Origin: Pseudomonadota bacterium
Lineage (GTDB): Bacteria; Pseudomonadota; Gammaproteobacteria; Burkholderiales; Burkholderiaceae_C
Direction of reading: 5' to 3'
Length of the DNA stretch: 43,196 nucleotides
Assembly (NCBI GenBank): GCA_963205115.1
Contig: CAUJHV010000042.1
Location: 1-43,196, forward strand
A program made the translations under genes and the position numbers. Shown here in pieces: positions 7,543 to 14,192 of the stretch (position 1 is the stretch's first letter; every line of letters starts with the position of its first letter). The notes beneath the pieces were generated by a model that searched no databases, was not told where the DNA came from, and worked only from the letters and a program-made list of their open reading frames with translations.

Positions 7543-8793
7543 ATGTCACTCGATCCCCAGATGCCGTCCCGCGGACGGCTAGCCGCACTGTTGGTCGTCC
7601 AGATCGCCTTCGGCATCCTGGCGATGACCATCTGCCTGCCGTCCATGCAGGAGTGGGGCGCCATCTTCAAGGCCGATGCCGGTTCGGTGCAGATGACCTT
7701 CAGCGGCTATCTGATCACCTACGGCGGGCTGCAACTGCTGTACGGCCCCTTGTCCGACCGTTTCGGGCGCCGGCGGCTGCTGTTGTTCGGGCTGGCGCTG
7801 TCCAGCCTGGCGCCGCTGGCGGGATCGCTGGCGCAGGGCATCGACACGCTGATCGCTGCGCGAGTCTTCCAGGGCGCCGGCGCAGCGGCCTGCATGGTGG
7901 TCGGGCGCGCGGCCCTCCAGGACCTGTTCCAGGGCCCCGAGCGTACGCGCTGGATGGCCTATGTCGGCATGGCGATGGGGCTGTGCCCGCCCACCGGCAC
8001 CGTCCTCGGCGGACAGCTGCATGTGCACTTCGGGTGGGCGTCGAACCTGCTGCTGATGGGCCTGGTGGGTGCCGTGCTCTTTGCGCTGGCCTGGCGCCTG
8101 CTGCCGGTGCAGGAAAAACACGGCGACCCCAAGGACCACTGGCTGCGCCAGATGGTCACGGCCTACGGGCGGCTGGCCCGCGAGCCCGCCTTCCTGATCG
8201 ACACCACGGTGCTGGCGGCCACCAGTGCAGCGTTCTACGTCTTCCTCGGCAGTGCGCCCTTCGTGCTGGGCAGCTACGGCATCGGTCCGGGTACGGTGGG
8301 TCTGTACATCATGCTGGCGCCGCTGTCCTATTTCGTCGGCAACTTCATGGCCAGCCGGCTGATCCGCCTGAAGGGCCCGGTCTGGCTGGCGTGGATGGGG
8401 CAGACCAGCACGGTCGGCGGCATCGCGCTGGTGCTGGTGCTGGCCTGGGCCGGGCTGCACCATCCGCTGGCCTTCGTGGGACCGTTGATGCTGATGGGGC
8501 TGGGCCACGGCTTGTTGTTGCCGCCCACGCTGGCCGCGACGGTGGGTGTCATTCCCGCGCTCGCGGGCGCCGCGGCCGCCGTGGCCGGCGTGTCGCAGCA
8601 GTTGCTCGGCGCCCTGGGCGGCTACTGGGCCGGCGCCGTGCGGCACGACACGCCGGTGCCCGCCACGCTGCTGATGATGGCCTTCACCTTGGCCGCTGTG
8701 CTGGCGCAGGCGCTGTCCTGGCGTCGGGCCCGTGCGAATGCCGCCGAGCGCATGCCATCGGACGCCGCACCGGATGCTCAGGTGACGCGGTAG
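7543..8793 (+). CDS. MFS drug-resistance transporter, Bcr/CflA type
   Basis: This is a 416-residue inner-membrane protein with about twelve hydrophobic segments. The loop 2-3 motif of the major facilitator superfamily is clear: GPLSDRFGRRRLLLFG (about residues 68-83), preceded by LPSMQEWGAIFKADAGSVQM, as in Bcr/CflA proton-driven efflux pumps. ATG 7543 was chosen because hydrophobic sequence begins soon after it, while the longer frame adds an Arg/Pro-rich shadow. It diverges from the flavin-reductase operon and may export a substrate linked to it. Its stop overlaps the convergent DUF3237 gene by 16 bp. Confidence 0.88.
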   Translation: MSLDPQMPSRGRLAALLVVQIAFGILAMTICLPSMQEWGAIFKADAGSVQMTFSGYLITYGGLQLLYGPLSDRFGRRRLLLFGLALSSLAPLAGSLAQGIDTLIAARVFQGAGAAACMVVGRAALQDLFQGPERTRWMAYVGMAMGLCPPTGTVLGGQLHVHFGWASNLLLMGLVGAVLFALAWRLLPVQEKHGDPKDHWLRQMVTAYGRLAREPAFLIDTTVLAATSAAFYVFLGSAPFVLGSYGIGPGTVGLYIMLAPLSYFVGNFMASRLIRLKGPVWLAWMGQTSTVGGIALVLVLAWAGLHHPLAFVGPLMLMGLGHGLLLPPTLAATVGVIPALAGAAAAVAGVSQQLLGALGGYWAGAVRHDTPVPATLLMMAFTLAAVLAQALSWRRARANAAERMPSDAAPDAQVTR

Positions 8794-9248
8794 ACATCCA
8801 GCACGACCATGCGCGCTTCGCGCTGGCCCACCGCCAGCGCCATGGTCTTGTTCAGGTGCAGCCAGGCGGCGGCGCCTGTGGTGAAGCGCATCAGCGTGCG
8901 GAAGAAATACGCGTCGCGCGCCACCGGCTGGCCGGCGGCCAGCTGTGCCATCACCTCGGCCGGCCCGTGGCGCATGCCGTTGCTCTGCACCTCGATCAGC
9001 CCGCCGTCGCTGGCGCGGATCACGTAGTGCGCGGCGATCTCCAGCACGCCGTCACTGCGCTGGATCTGCCAGTCCACGCCGCCTTCGACGATGGTGCCGG
9101 TCAGTTCCGGCCCTTCGACGGTGCCGCCCAGCAGCGGCACGTAGCGGCGTTCACCCAGCGGTGCCGGGCCCAGGCTGGCCAGCGCGCCGACTTCGCAGCG
9201 CACCCGGGTCATCGGGATCAGGCCAGGGGCGGGGGGAAGCGTTGTCAT
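8778..9248 (-). CDS. DUF3237 family protein
   Basis: This 156-residue protein starts at the ATG 9246-9248, which has a strong AGGAG about 6 bases upstream on the minus strand. DUF3237 features include GTVEGPELTGTIVEGGVDW, HYVIRASDGGLIEVQSNGMR, and YFFRTLMRFTTGA near residues 115-127. The fold is predicted to be a small beta barrel, and no biochemical role is established for the family. In other genomes it often lies near aromatic or acid catabolic genes. Here the neighbours are the MFS pump (convergent, overlapping by 16 bp) and a small unknown gene. Confidence 0.85.
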   Translation of the reverse strand: MTTLPPAPGLIPMTRVRCEVGALASLGPAPLGERRYVPLLGGTVEGPELTGTIVEGGVDWQIQRSDGVLEIAAHYVIRASDGGLIEVQSNGMRHGPAEVMAQLAAGQPVARDAYFFRTLMRFTTGAAAWLHLNKTMALAVGQREARMVVLDVYRVT

Positions 9249-9396
9249 GCGTAGGAGCTCCTGTGGGGCGGTGGCAGGGTTTCGGGCGGCAGGACGGCAC
9301 GTGGGTGCGGAACTGGTGGCCGACGCATGCGAGGCGTGACAGGTCCGCGGCGTGGCCACAGGCGGCGCGGCGTGCCGAGGGCGTCCGGCACGGGCG

Positions 9397-9744
9397 TCAG
9401 CTGCGCGGGCCCGCGTCGGGCGCGAGCTCGCCGGTCAACGGCCATTCCAGCAATTCGGCCAGTCGCCGCGTGACCCACAGCGCCTCGTCCGCGCTCACCA
9501 GCGCCGTGTTCTCGCGCAGGCCGGCCAGCGTGCGCTCGAGCACCTCTTCTTCGCTGATGTGCAGCTCGAACAGCCGCGCGCGGGCGGTGTCGGTCAGCAT
9601 CGTGGCCAGGTCCTCGCAGAACTCGTGTCGCTCGGCGATGTGCGCCCAGGACGCCGTGGGTTTCACGCGGCCCGGCGGCACGAACAGTGCGATGAACGCC
9701 GGCGGAATGGCGATCTGGCTTTCGGAGGAAGGATTCGATGGCAT
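9397..9744 (-). CDS. Small conserved-type protein of unknown function
   Basis: I set the start at the ATG 9742-9744, giving 115 residues (MPSNPSSESQIAIPPAFIAL). The core IPPAFIALFVPPGRVKPTAS, then a helical region with ISEEEVLERTLAGL and WVTRRLAELLEWP, resembles a short Burkholderiales protein that I recall being labelled 'ATPase with chaperone activity'. It contains no Walker motif, so that label is not supported by what I see. It is probably soluble and helical. The gene stands alone, 148 bp from the DUF3237 start and 182 bp from slyX. Confidence 0.7.
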   Translation of the reverse strand: MPSNPSSESQIAIPPAFIALFVPPGRVKPTASWAHIAERHEFCEDLATMLTDTARARLFELHISEEEVLERTLAGLRENTALVSADEALWVTRRLAELLEWPLTGELAPDAGPRS

Positions 9745-9926
9745 CGTGCCGCGACTGTACGGGCCCGGCGCCCCCGTGTGACGGTGCTTCTTCGGAATCG
9801 ATTGCCGGCGATCATCGCGGCATATCGCAAGACTGACGCGGCAGGCCGCGCGCAAGACGGGTCAGAAGACGACGCAGTGATGCCGCATCGGTGTGGCAGC
9901 GTCTTCATGCCGCCCGGACAGGCCGA

Positions 9927-10157
9927 TCAGTAGTGCGGCGGCAGCTCGTCACGCAGGCTGCGGAAGCTGCCGGCATCGTCGCTCTGTGCGGCCTGGCGAC
10001 CCAGCGCCTGCACGGCCGCCAGCAGGCGATCGATGTCGCCTTGCTGGCGCACGATCACGCCATTGAGCTGGTCGGTGAGGTCTTCCAGGTAGCTGAGCTT
10101 GACCTCGAGCGCGACCAGGCGCCGCTCGACCGGCGATTCGGGGCTGTGGCGATCCAT
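9927..10157 (-). CDS. slyX: SlyX family protein
   Basis: This is a 76-residue coiled-coil protein from the ATG 10155-10157. The heptad-rich core RRLVALEVKLSYLEDLTDQ, then LNGVIVRQQGDIDRLLAAV, and the terminal PPHY are diagnostic for SlyX. The family is widespread in proteobacteria and its molecular role is unknown. The gene stands alone, with 83 bp to the start side of fghA's terminus. Confidence 0.88.
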   Translation of the reverse strand: MDRHSPESPVERRLVALEVKLSYLEDLTDQLNGVIVRQQGDIDRLLAAVQALGRQAAQSDDAGSFRSLRDELPPHY

Positions 10158-10240
10158 GGGCGGGCGGCGTGGGGTGCGAAGAGGGCAGGGCACCGGATTG
10201 TCCGCCGCGGCCTGCTGGCCCGCAGCGTTTGTTCACCGTC

Positions 10241-11083
10241 TCAGGCGAGCGCGCCTGCGTGGTGTTCGAGGTGCTCGCGGATGAAGGTCGAGATGAAGTA
10301 GTAGCCGTGGTCGTAGCCGGCGTGCCGCCGCAGCGTCAGCGGCTGGCCCGCGGCTCGGCAAGTCTCTTCGAGCCGGCCCGGCAGCAGCTGCGACTCGAGG
10401 AAGGGATCGGCCTCACCCTGGTCGACCAGGATGTGCAGCGTGCGCGACCCGTGGGCGATCAGCGCACAGGCGTCATGCCCGGCCCAGGCCGCGCGGTCGC
10501 CGCCCAGGTAGTTCGTGAAGGCCTTCTGGCCCCAGGGGACGTCGATGGGCGCGCAGATCGGTGCGAAGGCCGAGACGCTGCGGAAGTGCTGCGGGTGCTT
10601 CAGGGCCAGCGTGAGCGCGCCGTGGCCGCCCATCGAATGGCCGAAGACGCCGACAGCATCCTCGCGGCCGGCGAACTGGCCTTGTATGAGCGCCAGCAGC
10701 TCGCCGGTGATCCAGCTTTCCATGCGCCAATGGCGCGCCCACGGCGGCTGCGTGGCATCGAGGTAGAAGCCGGCGCCGACGCCGAAGTCCCAGTCCTTGT
10801 CGGCGCCTTCGATGCCGGTGTCGCGCGGGCTGGTGTCGGGCGTCACGAGCATCAACCCCAGCCGCGCCGCGTGTTCCTGCGCACCAGCCTTCATCGCAAA
10901 GGTCTGTTCGTTGCAGGTCAACCCGGCCAGGTAGAACAGCACCGGCACCGGCGCGCCGGCCAGCGCCTGCGGCGGGCGGTAGACGCCGAAGCGCATCGGC
11001 AGCCCGACCGTGTCGGACGCGTGTTCGTAGAAGCCTTGCACGCCGCCGAACGAGCGGTGTTCTTCCAGGGTCTTGATCGACAT
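10241..11083 (-). CDS. fghA: S-formylglutathione hydrolase
   Basis: This 280-residue esterase-D-type alpha/beta hydrolase hydrolyses S-formylglutathione to formate and glutathione, the last step of GSH-dependent formaldehyde detoxification. The motifs seen are FYLAGLTCNEQTFAMKAGAQ, the nucleophile elbow GHSMGGHGA (about residues 147-155) and the histidine region HAGYDHGYYFI (about 257-267). The start ATG 11081-11083 lies 5 bp after the stop of the class III alcohol dehydrogenase gene, so the two are surely co-transcribed. All catalytic parts are present and the length is normal. Confidence 0.94.
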   Translation of the reverse strand: MSIKTLEEHRSFGGVQGFYEHASDTVGLPMRFGVYRPPQALAGAPVPVLFYLAGLTCNEQTFAMKAGAQEHAARLGLMLVTPDTSPRDTGIEGADKDWDFGVGAGFYLDATQPPWARHWRMESWITGELLALIQGQFAGREDAVGVFGHSMGGHGALTLALKHPQHFRSVSAFAPICAPIDVPWGQKAFTNYLGGDRAAWAGHDACALIAHGSRTLHILVDQGEADPFLESQLLPGRLEETCRAAGQPLTLRRHAGYDHGYYFISTFIREHLEHHAGALA

Positions 11084-11088
11084 GGCGC

Positions 11089-12195
11089 TCAGTACAGCAC
11101 GACCGAGCGGATCGACTCGCCGGCCTTCATCAGGTCGAAGCCCTGGTTGATCTGCTCCAGGCTCAGGCGGTGCGTGATGAGGTCGTCGATGTTGAGCTTG
11201 CCCTCCATATACCAGTCGACGATCTTGGGCACGTCGGTGCGGCCGCGCGCGCCGCCGAAGGCCGAGCCTTCCCACTTGCGGCCCGTGACCAGCTGGAACG
11301 GACGCGTGCGGATCTCGGCGCCGGCTTCGGCCACGCCGATGATGATGCTGCGCCCCCAGCCTTTGTGCGTGCACTCCAGCGCCTGGCGCATCAGCGTGGT
11401 GTTGCCCACGCACTCGAAGCTGTAATCGGCGCCGCCGTCGGTGATCTGCACGATGGTGTCGACGACGTTGTCGGTGTGGCTGGGGTTGATGAAGTGCGTC
11501 ATGCCGAACTGGCGTGCCATGGCCTCGCGCTTGGGGTTCAGATCGACGCCGATGATCTTGTCGGCGCCCACCATCTTGGCGCCCTGGATCACGTTCAGGC
11601 CGATGCCGCCCAGCCCGAACACCACCACGTTGGCGCCGGCCTCGACCTTCGCGGTGAAGAGCACGGCCCCCACGCCGGTGGTCACGCCGCAGCCGATGTA
11701 GCAGACCTTGTCGAAAGGCGCGTCGGAGCGGATCTTGGCCAGCGCGATCTCAGGCACCACGATGTAGTTGCTGAAGGTCGACGTGCCCATGTAGTGCAGG
11801 ATGGGTTTGCCGTCCAGCGAGAAGCGGCTCGTGCCGTCGGGCATCAGGCCCTTGCCCTGCGTGCCGCGGATCGACTGGCACAGGTTGGTCTTGCGCGACA
11901 GGCAGAACTTGCACTGCCGGCACTCCGGCGTGTAGAGCGGAATGACGTGGTCGTCCTTGCGCAGCGTGGTCACGCCCGGGCCGACATCGACCACGATGCC
12001 CGCACCCTCATGGCCCAGGATGGCCGGAAACAGGCCTTCGGGATCGGCGCCGGACAGGGTGTACCAGTCGGTGTGGCAGATGCCGGTGGCCTTGATTTCG
12101 ACCAGCACCTCGCCGGCCTTCGGCCCTTCCAGATCGAGTTCTTCGATGGTCAGCGGTTGCTGGGCTTTCCAGGCGACGGCGGCGCGGGTCTTCAT
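11089..12195 (-). CDS. frmA: S-(hydroxymethyl)glutathione dehydrogenase / class III alcohol dehydrogenase
   Basis: This 368-residue zinc alcohol dehydrogenase oxidises S-hydroxymethylglutathione with NAD. It shows the catalytic-zinc site GICHTDWYTLSG and GHEGAG, the structural-zinc Cys cluster CRQCKFC...C (about residues 96-110), and the coenzyme fold VFGLGGIGLNV. The ATG 12193-12195 gives the standard N-terminus MKTRAAVAWKAQQPLTIEEL, and the longer frame is not conserved-looking. It is the first gene of a two-gene unit with fghA. No dedicated FrmR-type regulator is visible beside it. Confidence 0.94.
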   Translation of the reverse strand: MKTRAAVAWKAQQPLTIEELDLEGPKAGEVLVEIKATGICHTDWYTLSGADPEGLFPAILGHEGAGIVVDVGPGVTTLRKDDHVIPLYTPECRQCKFCLSRKTNLCQSIRGTQGKGLMPDGTSRFSLDGKPILHYMGTSTFSNYIVVPEIALAKIRSDAPFDKVCYIGCGVTTGVGAVLFTAKVEAGANVVVFGLGGIGLNVIQGAKMVGADKIIGVDLNPKREAMARQFGMTHFINPSHTDNVVDTIVQITDGGADYSFECVGNTTLMRQALECTHKGWGRSIIIGVAEAGAEIRTRPFQLVTGRKWEGSAFGGARGRTDVPKIVDWYMEGKLNIDDLITHRLSLEQINQGFDLMKAGESIRSVVLY

Positions 12196-12286
12196 GGGGG
12201 GCGTCTCGGGTGCGGTGGGACAGACGCGTAGGTTACCTGCGTGCAGCCTGCGCCGGCCGCGAACCCCCGGCGCCGTCCCGGCAGCC

Positions 12287-12321
12287 GCAAAGAAAAGGGC
12301 CCGCACTGGAGGCGGGCCCTT
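12287..12321 (-). terminator. Rho-independent terminator of tRNA-Thr
   Basis: A perfect 10-bp stem lies at 12295-12304 and 12312-12321 with a 7-base loop. Read on the minus strand it is followed by TTTTCTTT. It lies 7 bp beyond the tRNA CCA end, so it should end the tRNA transcript and insulate the adh-fghA unit downstream. Confidence 0.88.
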
Positions 12322-12328
12322 GGGGTCT

Positions 12329-12404
12329 TGGTGCCGGTGAAGAGAGTCGAACTCCCGACCTTCGCATTACGACTGCGCTGCTCTACCAACTGAGCTACAC
12401 CGGC
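12329..12404 (-). tRNA. tRNA-Thr (anticodon CGT)
   Basis: The 76-nt gene folds as a cloverleaf. The acceptor GCCGGTG pairs with CACCGGC, the discriminator is A, and the CCA is encoded (12329-12331). The D arm is GCTC/GAGC, the anticodon loop reads GTCGTAA with U33 and anticodon CGT for ACG codons, and the T loop is TTCGACT. The anticodon stem has one G-A mismatch at its outer pair, as also occurs in other tRNA-Thr(CGT) genes. Confidence 0.95.
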
Positions 12405-12415
12405 AGCAACTGCGC

Positions 12416-12421
12416 ATTATA
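12416..12421 (-). promoter_or_regulatory. -10 element of the tRNA-Thr promoter
   Basis: A perfect TATAAT on the minus strand ends 11 bases before the tRNA 5' end, the right place for a sigma-70 -10 box. No good -35 hexamer is seen at 16-18 bp, as is common for stable-RNA promoters with extended contacts. Confidence 0.7.
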
Positions 12422-12618
12422 GGTCCACCGCGAGGGCAGGTCCGGCCGACGGATCTGGCAGGCGCGATGTGGGCTTTTCGGACGCTTGCCCAGGCCGGGG
12501 TCCACGCAGACTGGCAGGGCGAGCCTCGCGTCCGGTGACGCGTGCCAGCGCGCGGGTGCCCATCGCCCGTCCGCGTGGTGCGTGCATCACCGTCCCGGGT
12601 CTCGCCAACCGCCTGCCC

Positions 12619-14064
12619 ATGACTGCCTTGCGATCGACCGAATCTCTCGCCGCCCCGGTGGCGCCACCGCCTGACCTGGCGGCGGCGCGCGTGGCGCTCG
12701 CGCTGCAGGCGGGCCTGCTGGAGGCGCCCGATCTGCCGCAGGCCGCCCAGGCGGCCGCCTGCGAACTCGCCAGCTGGGCCCAGGCGCGGCGCGTGAGCTT
12801 GGCGCTGATGGACGAGCGCGGCGTGCTGGATCTGCTGGCCACCTCAGACGGCCGCGTGGCGCAAGCCGGCCGGCGGCTGGTTGACGACGCGCTCGCTGCG
12901 GCGCTGGCCGAGGCCGCGGACCAGGCCTGTGTCGTGGCCTGGCCGGTGCTGCCTGCGCTGTCGGGCGCGCTGGCTGCGCCGCCGTGCATCGCCATCGCCC
13001 ACCGGGCGCGTGTGGCCGCCCAAGGTGGCGCGGCCTTGTCGCTGCCTTTGGTGCACCGCGGCCAGGTGGTTGGTGCGCTGGGGCTGGAATGGGCCACGGA
13101 AGCCGCGCGGCAGGCCGTATCGACCGCTACGCTCGAACACCTCGCGGCCTGGATGGCGCCGGTGCTGGCCCTGCGCCGCGCCGACGAACGTGCCTGGCAC
13201 CGCCGCCTGCGCGACGACGTCCGCCGCTGGTTCCAGGCCGCCGGGCAGCCGCAGCAGCGCCGCTGGCGCGCCTGGTTGCCGGTCCTGGCCGGCGTGGCGG
13301 GGTTGATCATGTTGTGGCCGGTGACGCACCAAGTGGGCGGGCCGGCACGCCTGGAAGGTGCCGTGCAGCGCGTGCTGGCCGCGCCGGCCGACGGTTTCAT
13401 CCAGCAGGTGCATGCGCGGCCGGGCGAAAGCGTGCGCGCGGGCCAGCCCTTGATCGACCTGGCCGACCGCGACCTGCAGCTGGAGCGCCAGCGCTGGTCC
13501 AGCCAGCTCGCGCAGCAGCAGGAAGGCGTGTCGTCCGCGCAGGCCCGCGCCGACCGCGCGGCCCTGTCGCTGCACCAGGCCAAGGCCGACGAGGCGCAGG
13601 CCCAGCTCGACCTGGCCGAAGAGCGCCTGGCGCGGTCGCGCCTGCTGGCGCCTTTCGACGCCTTCGTCGTGCAGGGCGATTGGGCGCAGCAGCTCGGCGC
13701 GCCGGTCAAACAGGGCGCGGAGCTGATGACGCTGGCGCCGCAGGGCGCCTACCGCGTCGTCGTGGAGGTCGACGAACGCGAGGTGGGTGAGCTGCGCCTG
13801 GGCCAGCACGGCTCGCTCGTGCTGTCGGCGCTGCCCTGGCAGACCCTGCCGGTGCAGTTGACGCGCATCGCGCCGGTGGCGCGTGCGGTCGAGGGGCGCA
13901 ATGTCTTCGACGTCGAGGCCGTGCTGGGCACGCCGATGGCCGAGCTGCGCCCCGGGCTGACCGGGCAGGCGCGGCTGGAAGCCGGTCGCGCCGGCCTGGG
14001 CTGGCAGCTGATGCAACGCCTGGCGATCGCGGTGCGCCTGGCCTGGTGGAAGTGGGTGCTGTGA
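12619..14064 (+). CDS. GAF-like domain plus HlyD-type membrane adaptor
   Basis: This is a 481-residue protein from the ATG at 12619. In-frame starts further upstream exist but add Arg/Pro-rich sequence. Residues about 30-200 look like a GAF fold (ARRVSLALMDERGVLDLLAT, later ALSLPLVHRGQVVGALGLEW). One membrane helix follows at about 218-238 (WLPVLAGVAGLIMLWPVTHQ). Next come a biotinyl-lipoyl half motif (GFIQQVHARPGESVRAGQPL), a coiled coil at about 290-345 and HlyD beta-barrel sequence. The GAF part should be cytoplasmic and the adaptor part periplasmic. It is the first gene of the large operon, and its TGA overlaps the GTG of the next small gene (GTGA at 14061-14064). Confidence 0.82.
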   Translation: MTALRSTESLAAPVAPPPDLAAARVALALQAGLLEAPDLPQAAQAAACELASWAQARRVSLALMDERGVLDLLATSDGRVAQAGRRLVDDALAAALAEAADQACVVAWPVLPALSGALAAPPCIAIAHRARVAAQGGAALSLPLVHRGQVVGALGLEWATEAARQAVSTATLEHLAAWMAPVLALRRADERAWHRRLRDDVRRWFQAAGQPQQRRWRAWLPVLAGVAGLIMLWPVTHQVGGPARLEGAVQRVLAAPADGFIQQVHARPGESVRAGQPLIDLADRDLQLERQRWSSQLAQQQEGVSSAQARADRAALSLHQAKADEAQAQLDLAEERLARSRLLAPFDAFVVQGDWAQQLGAPVKQGAELMTLAPQGAYRVVVEVDEREVGELRLGQHGSLVLSALPWQTLPVQLTRIAPVARAVEGRNVFDVEAVLGTPMAELRPGLTGQARLEAGRAGLGWQLMQRLAIAVRLAWWKWVL

Positions 14065-14192
14065 CAGCGCCGAACCGTCTCAAGCCCGCAGGCCGCGCGT
14101 CGCCGTGTGCGTGGGCCTGGCCGCTGTCGCGCGTGCTCGTGGGCATGCACCAGTCGCGGCCGCTGCGCGTGGCGCGCAGGAGCGTCTCGTGA
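14061..14192 (+). CDS. Candidate 43-residue basic peptide gene, coupled at both ends
   Basis: The GTG at 14061 shares bases with the stop of the GAF-HlyD gene (GTGA), and its own TGA 14190-14192 shares bases with the GTG start of the M50 gene (GTGA again). A possible weak ribosome site GGAAG lies about 9 bases upstream. In this frame 39 of 43 codons end in G or C, against 18 of 28 in the overlapping frame that would extend the M50 protein upstream from 14105. So this frame carries the coding signature. The product is Arg-rich, with one Cys and two Trp (PCAWAWPLSRVLVGMH) and no signal peptide. It has no recognisable family. It could be a substrate, a regulator or a translation-coupling leader. 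Confidence 0.55.
   Translation: MTAPNRLKPAGRASPCAWAWPLSRVLVGMHQSRPLRVARRSVS
14178..14182 (+). promoter_or_regulatory. Ribosome binding site that fixes the GTG start of the M50 gene
   Basis: AGGAG sits 6 bases before GTG 14189. It favours that codon over the GTG at 14105 in the same frame, which has no such site and would overlap most of the small gene. Confidence 0.75.

Noticed and set aside
8778..8793. Frameshift or misassembly where the MFS and DUF3237 genes overlap
   Set aside because: Both stop codons are clean and both proteins have ordinary lengths. A 16-bp convergent overlap is unremarkable in such compact DNA.
12329..12618. tRNA-Thr as the attachment site of a genomic island carrying the giant-protein operon
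   Set aside because: The operon lies on the 5' side of the tRNA, no integrase or transposase is present, and I saw no repeat of the tRNA 3' end near 33.8 kb. Codon and base use match the neighbours.
14105..14188. N-terminal extension of the M50 protein from GTG 14105
   Set aside because: It has no ribosome site, its GC at third positions is poor (18 of 28), and the family-like N-terminus begins after GTG 14189, which has AGGAG at the right distance.
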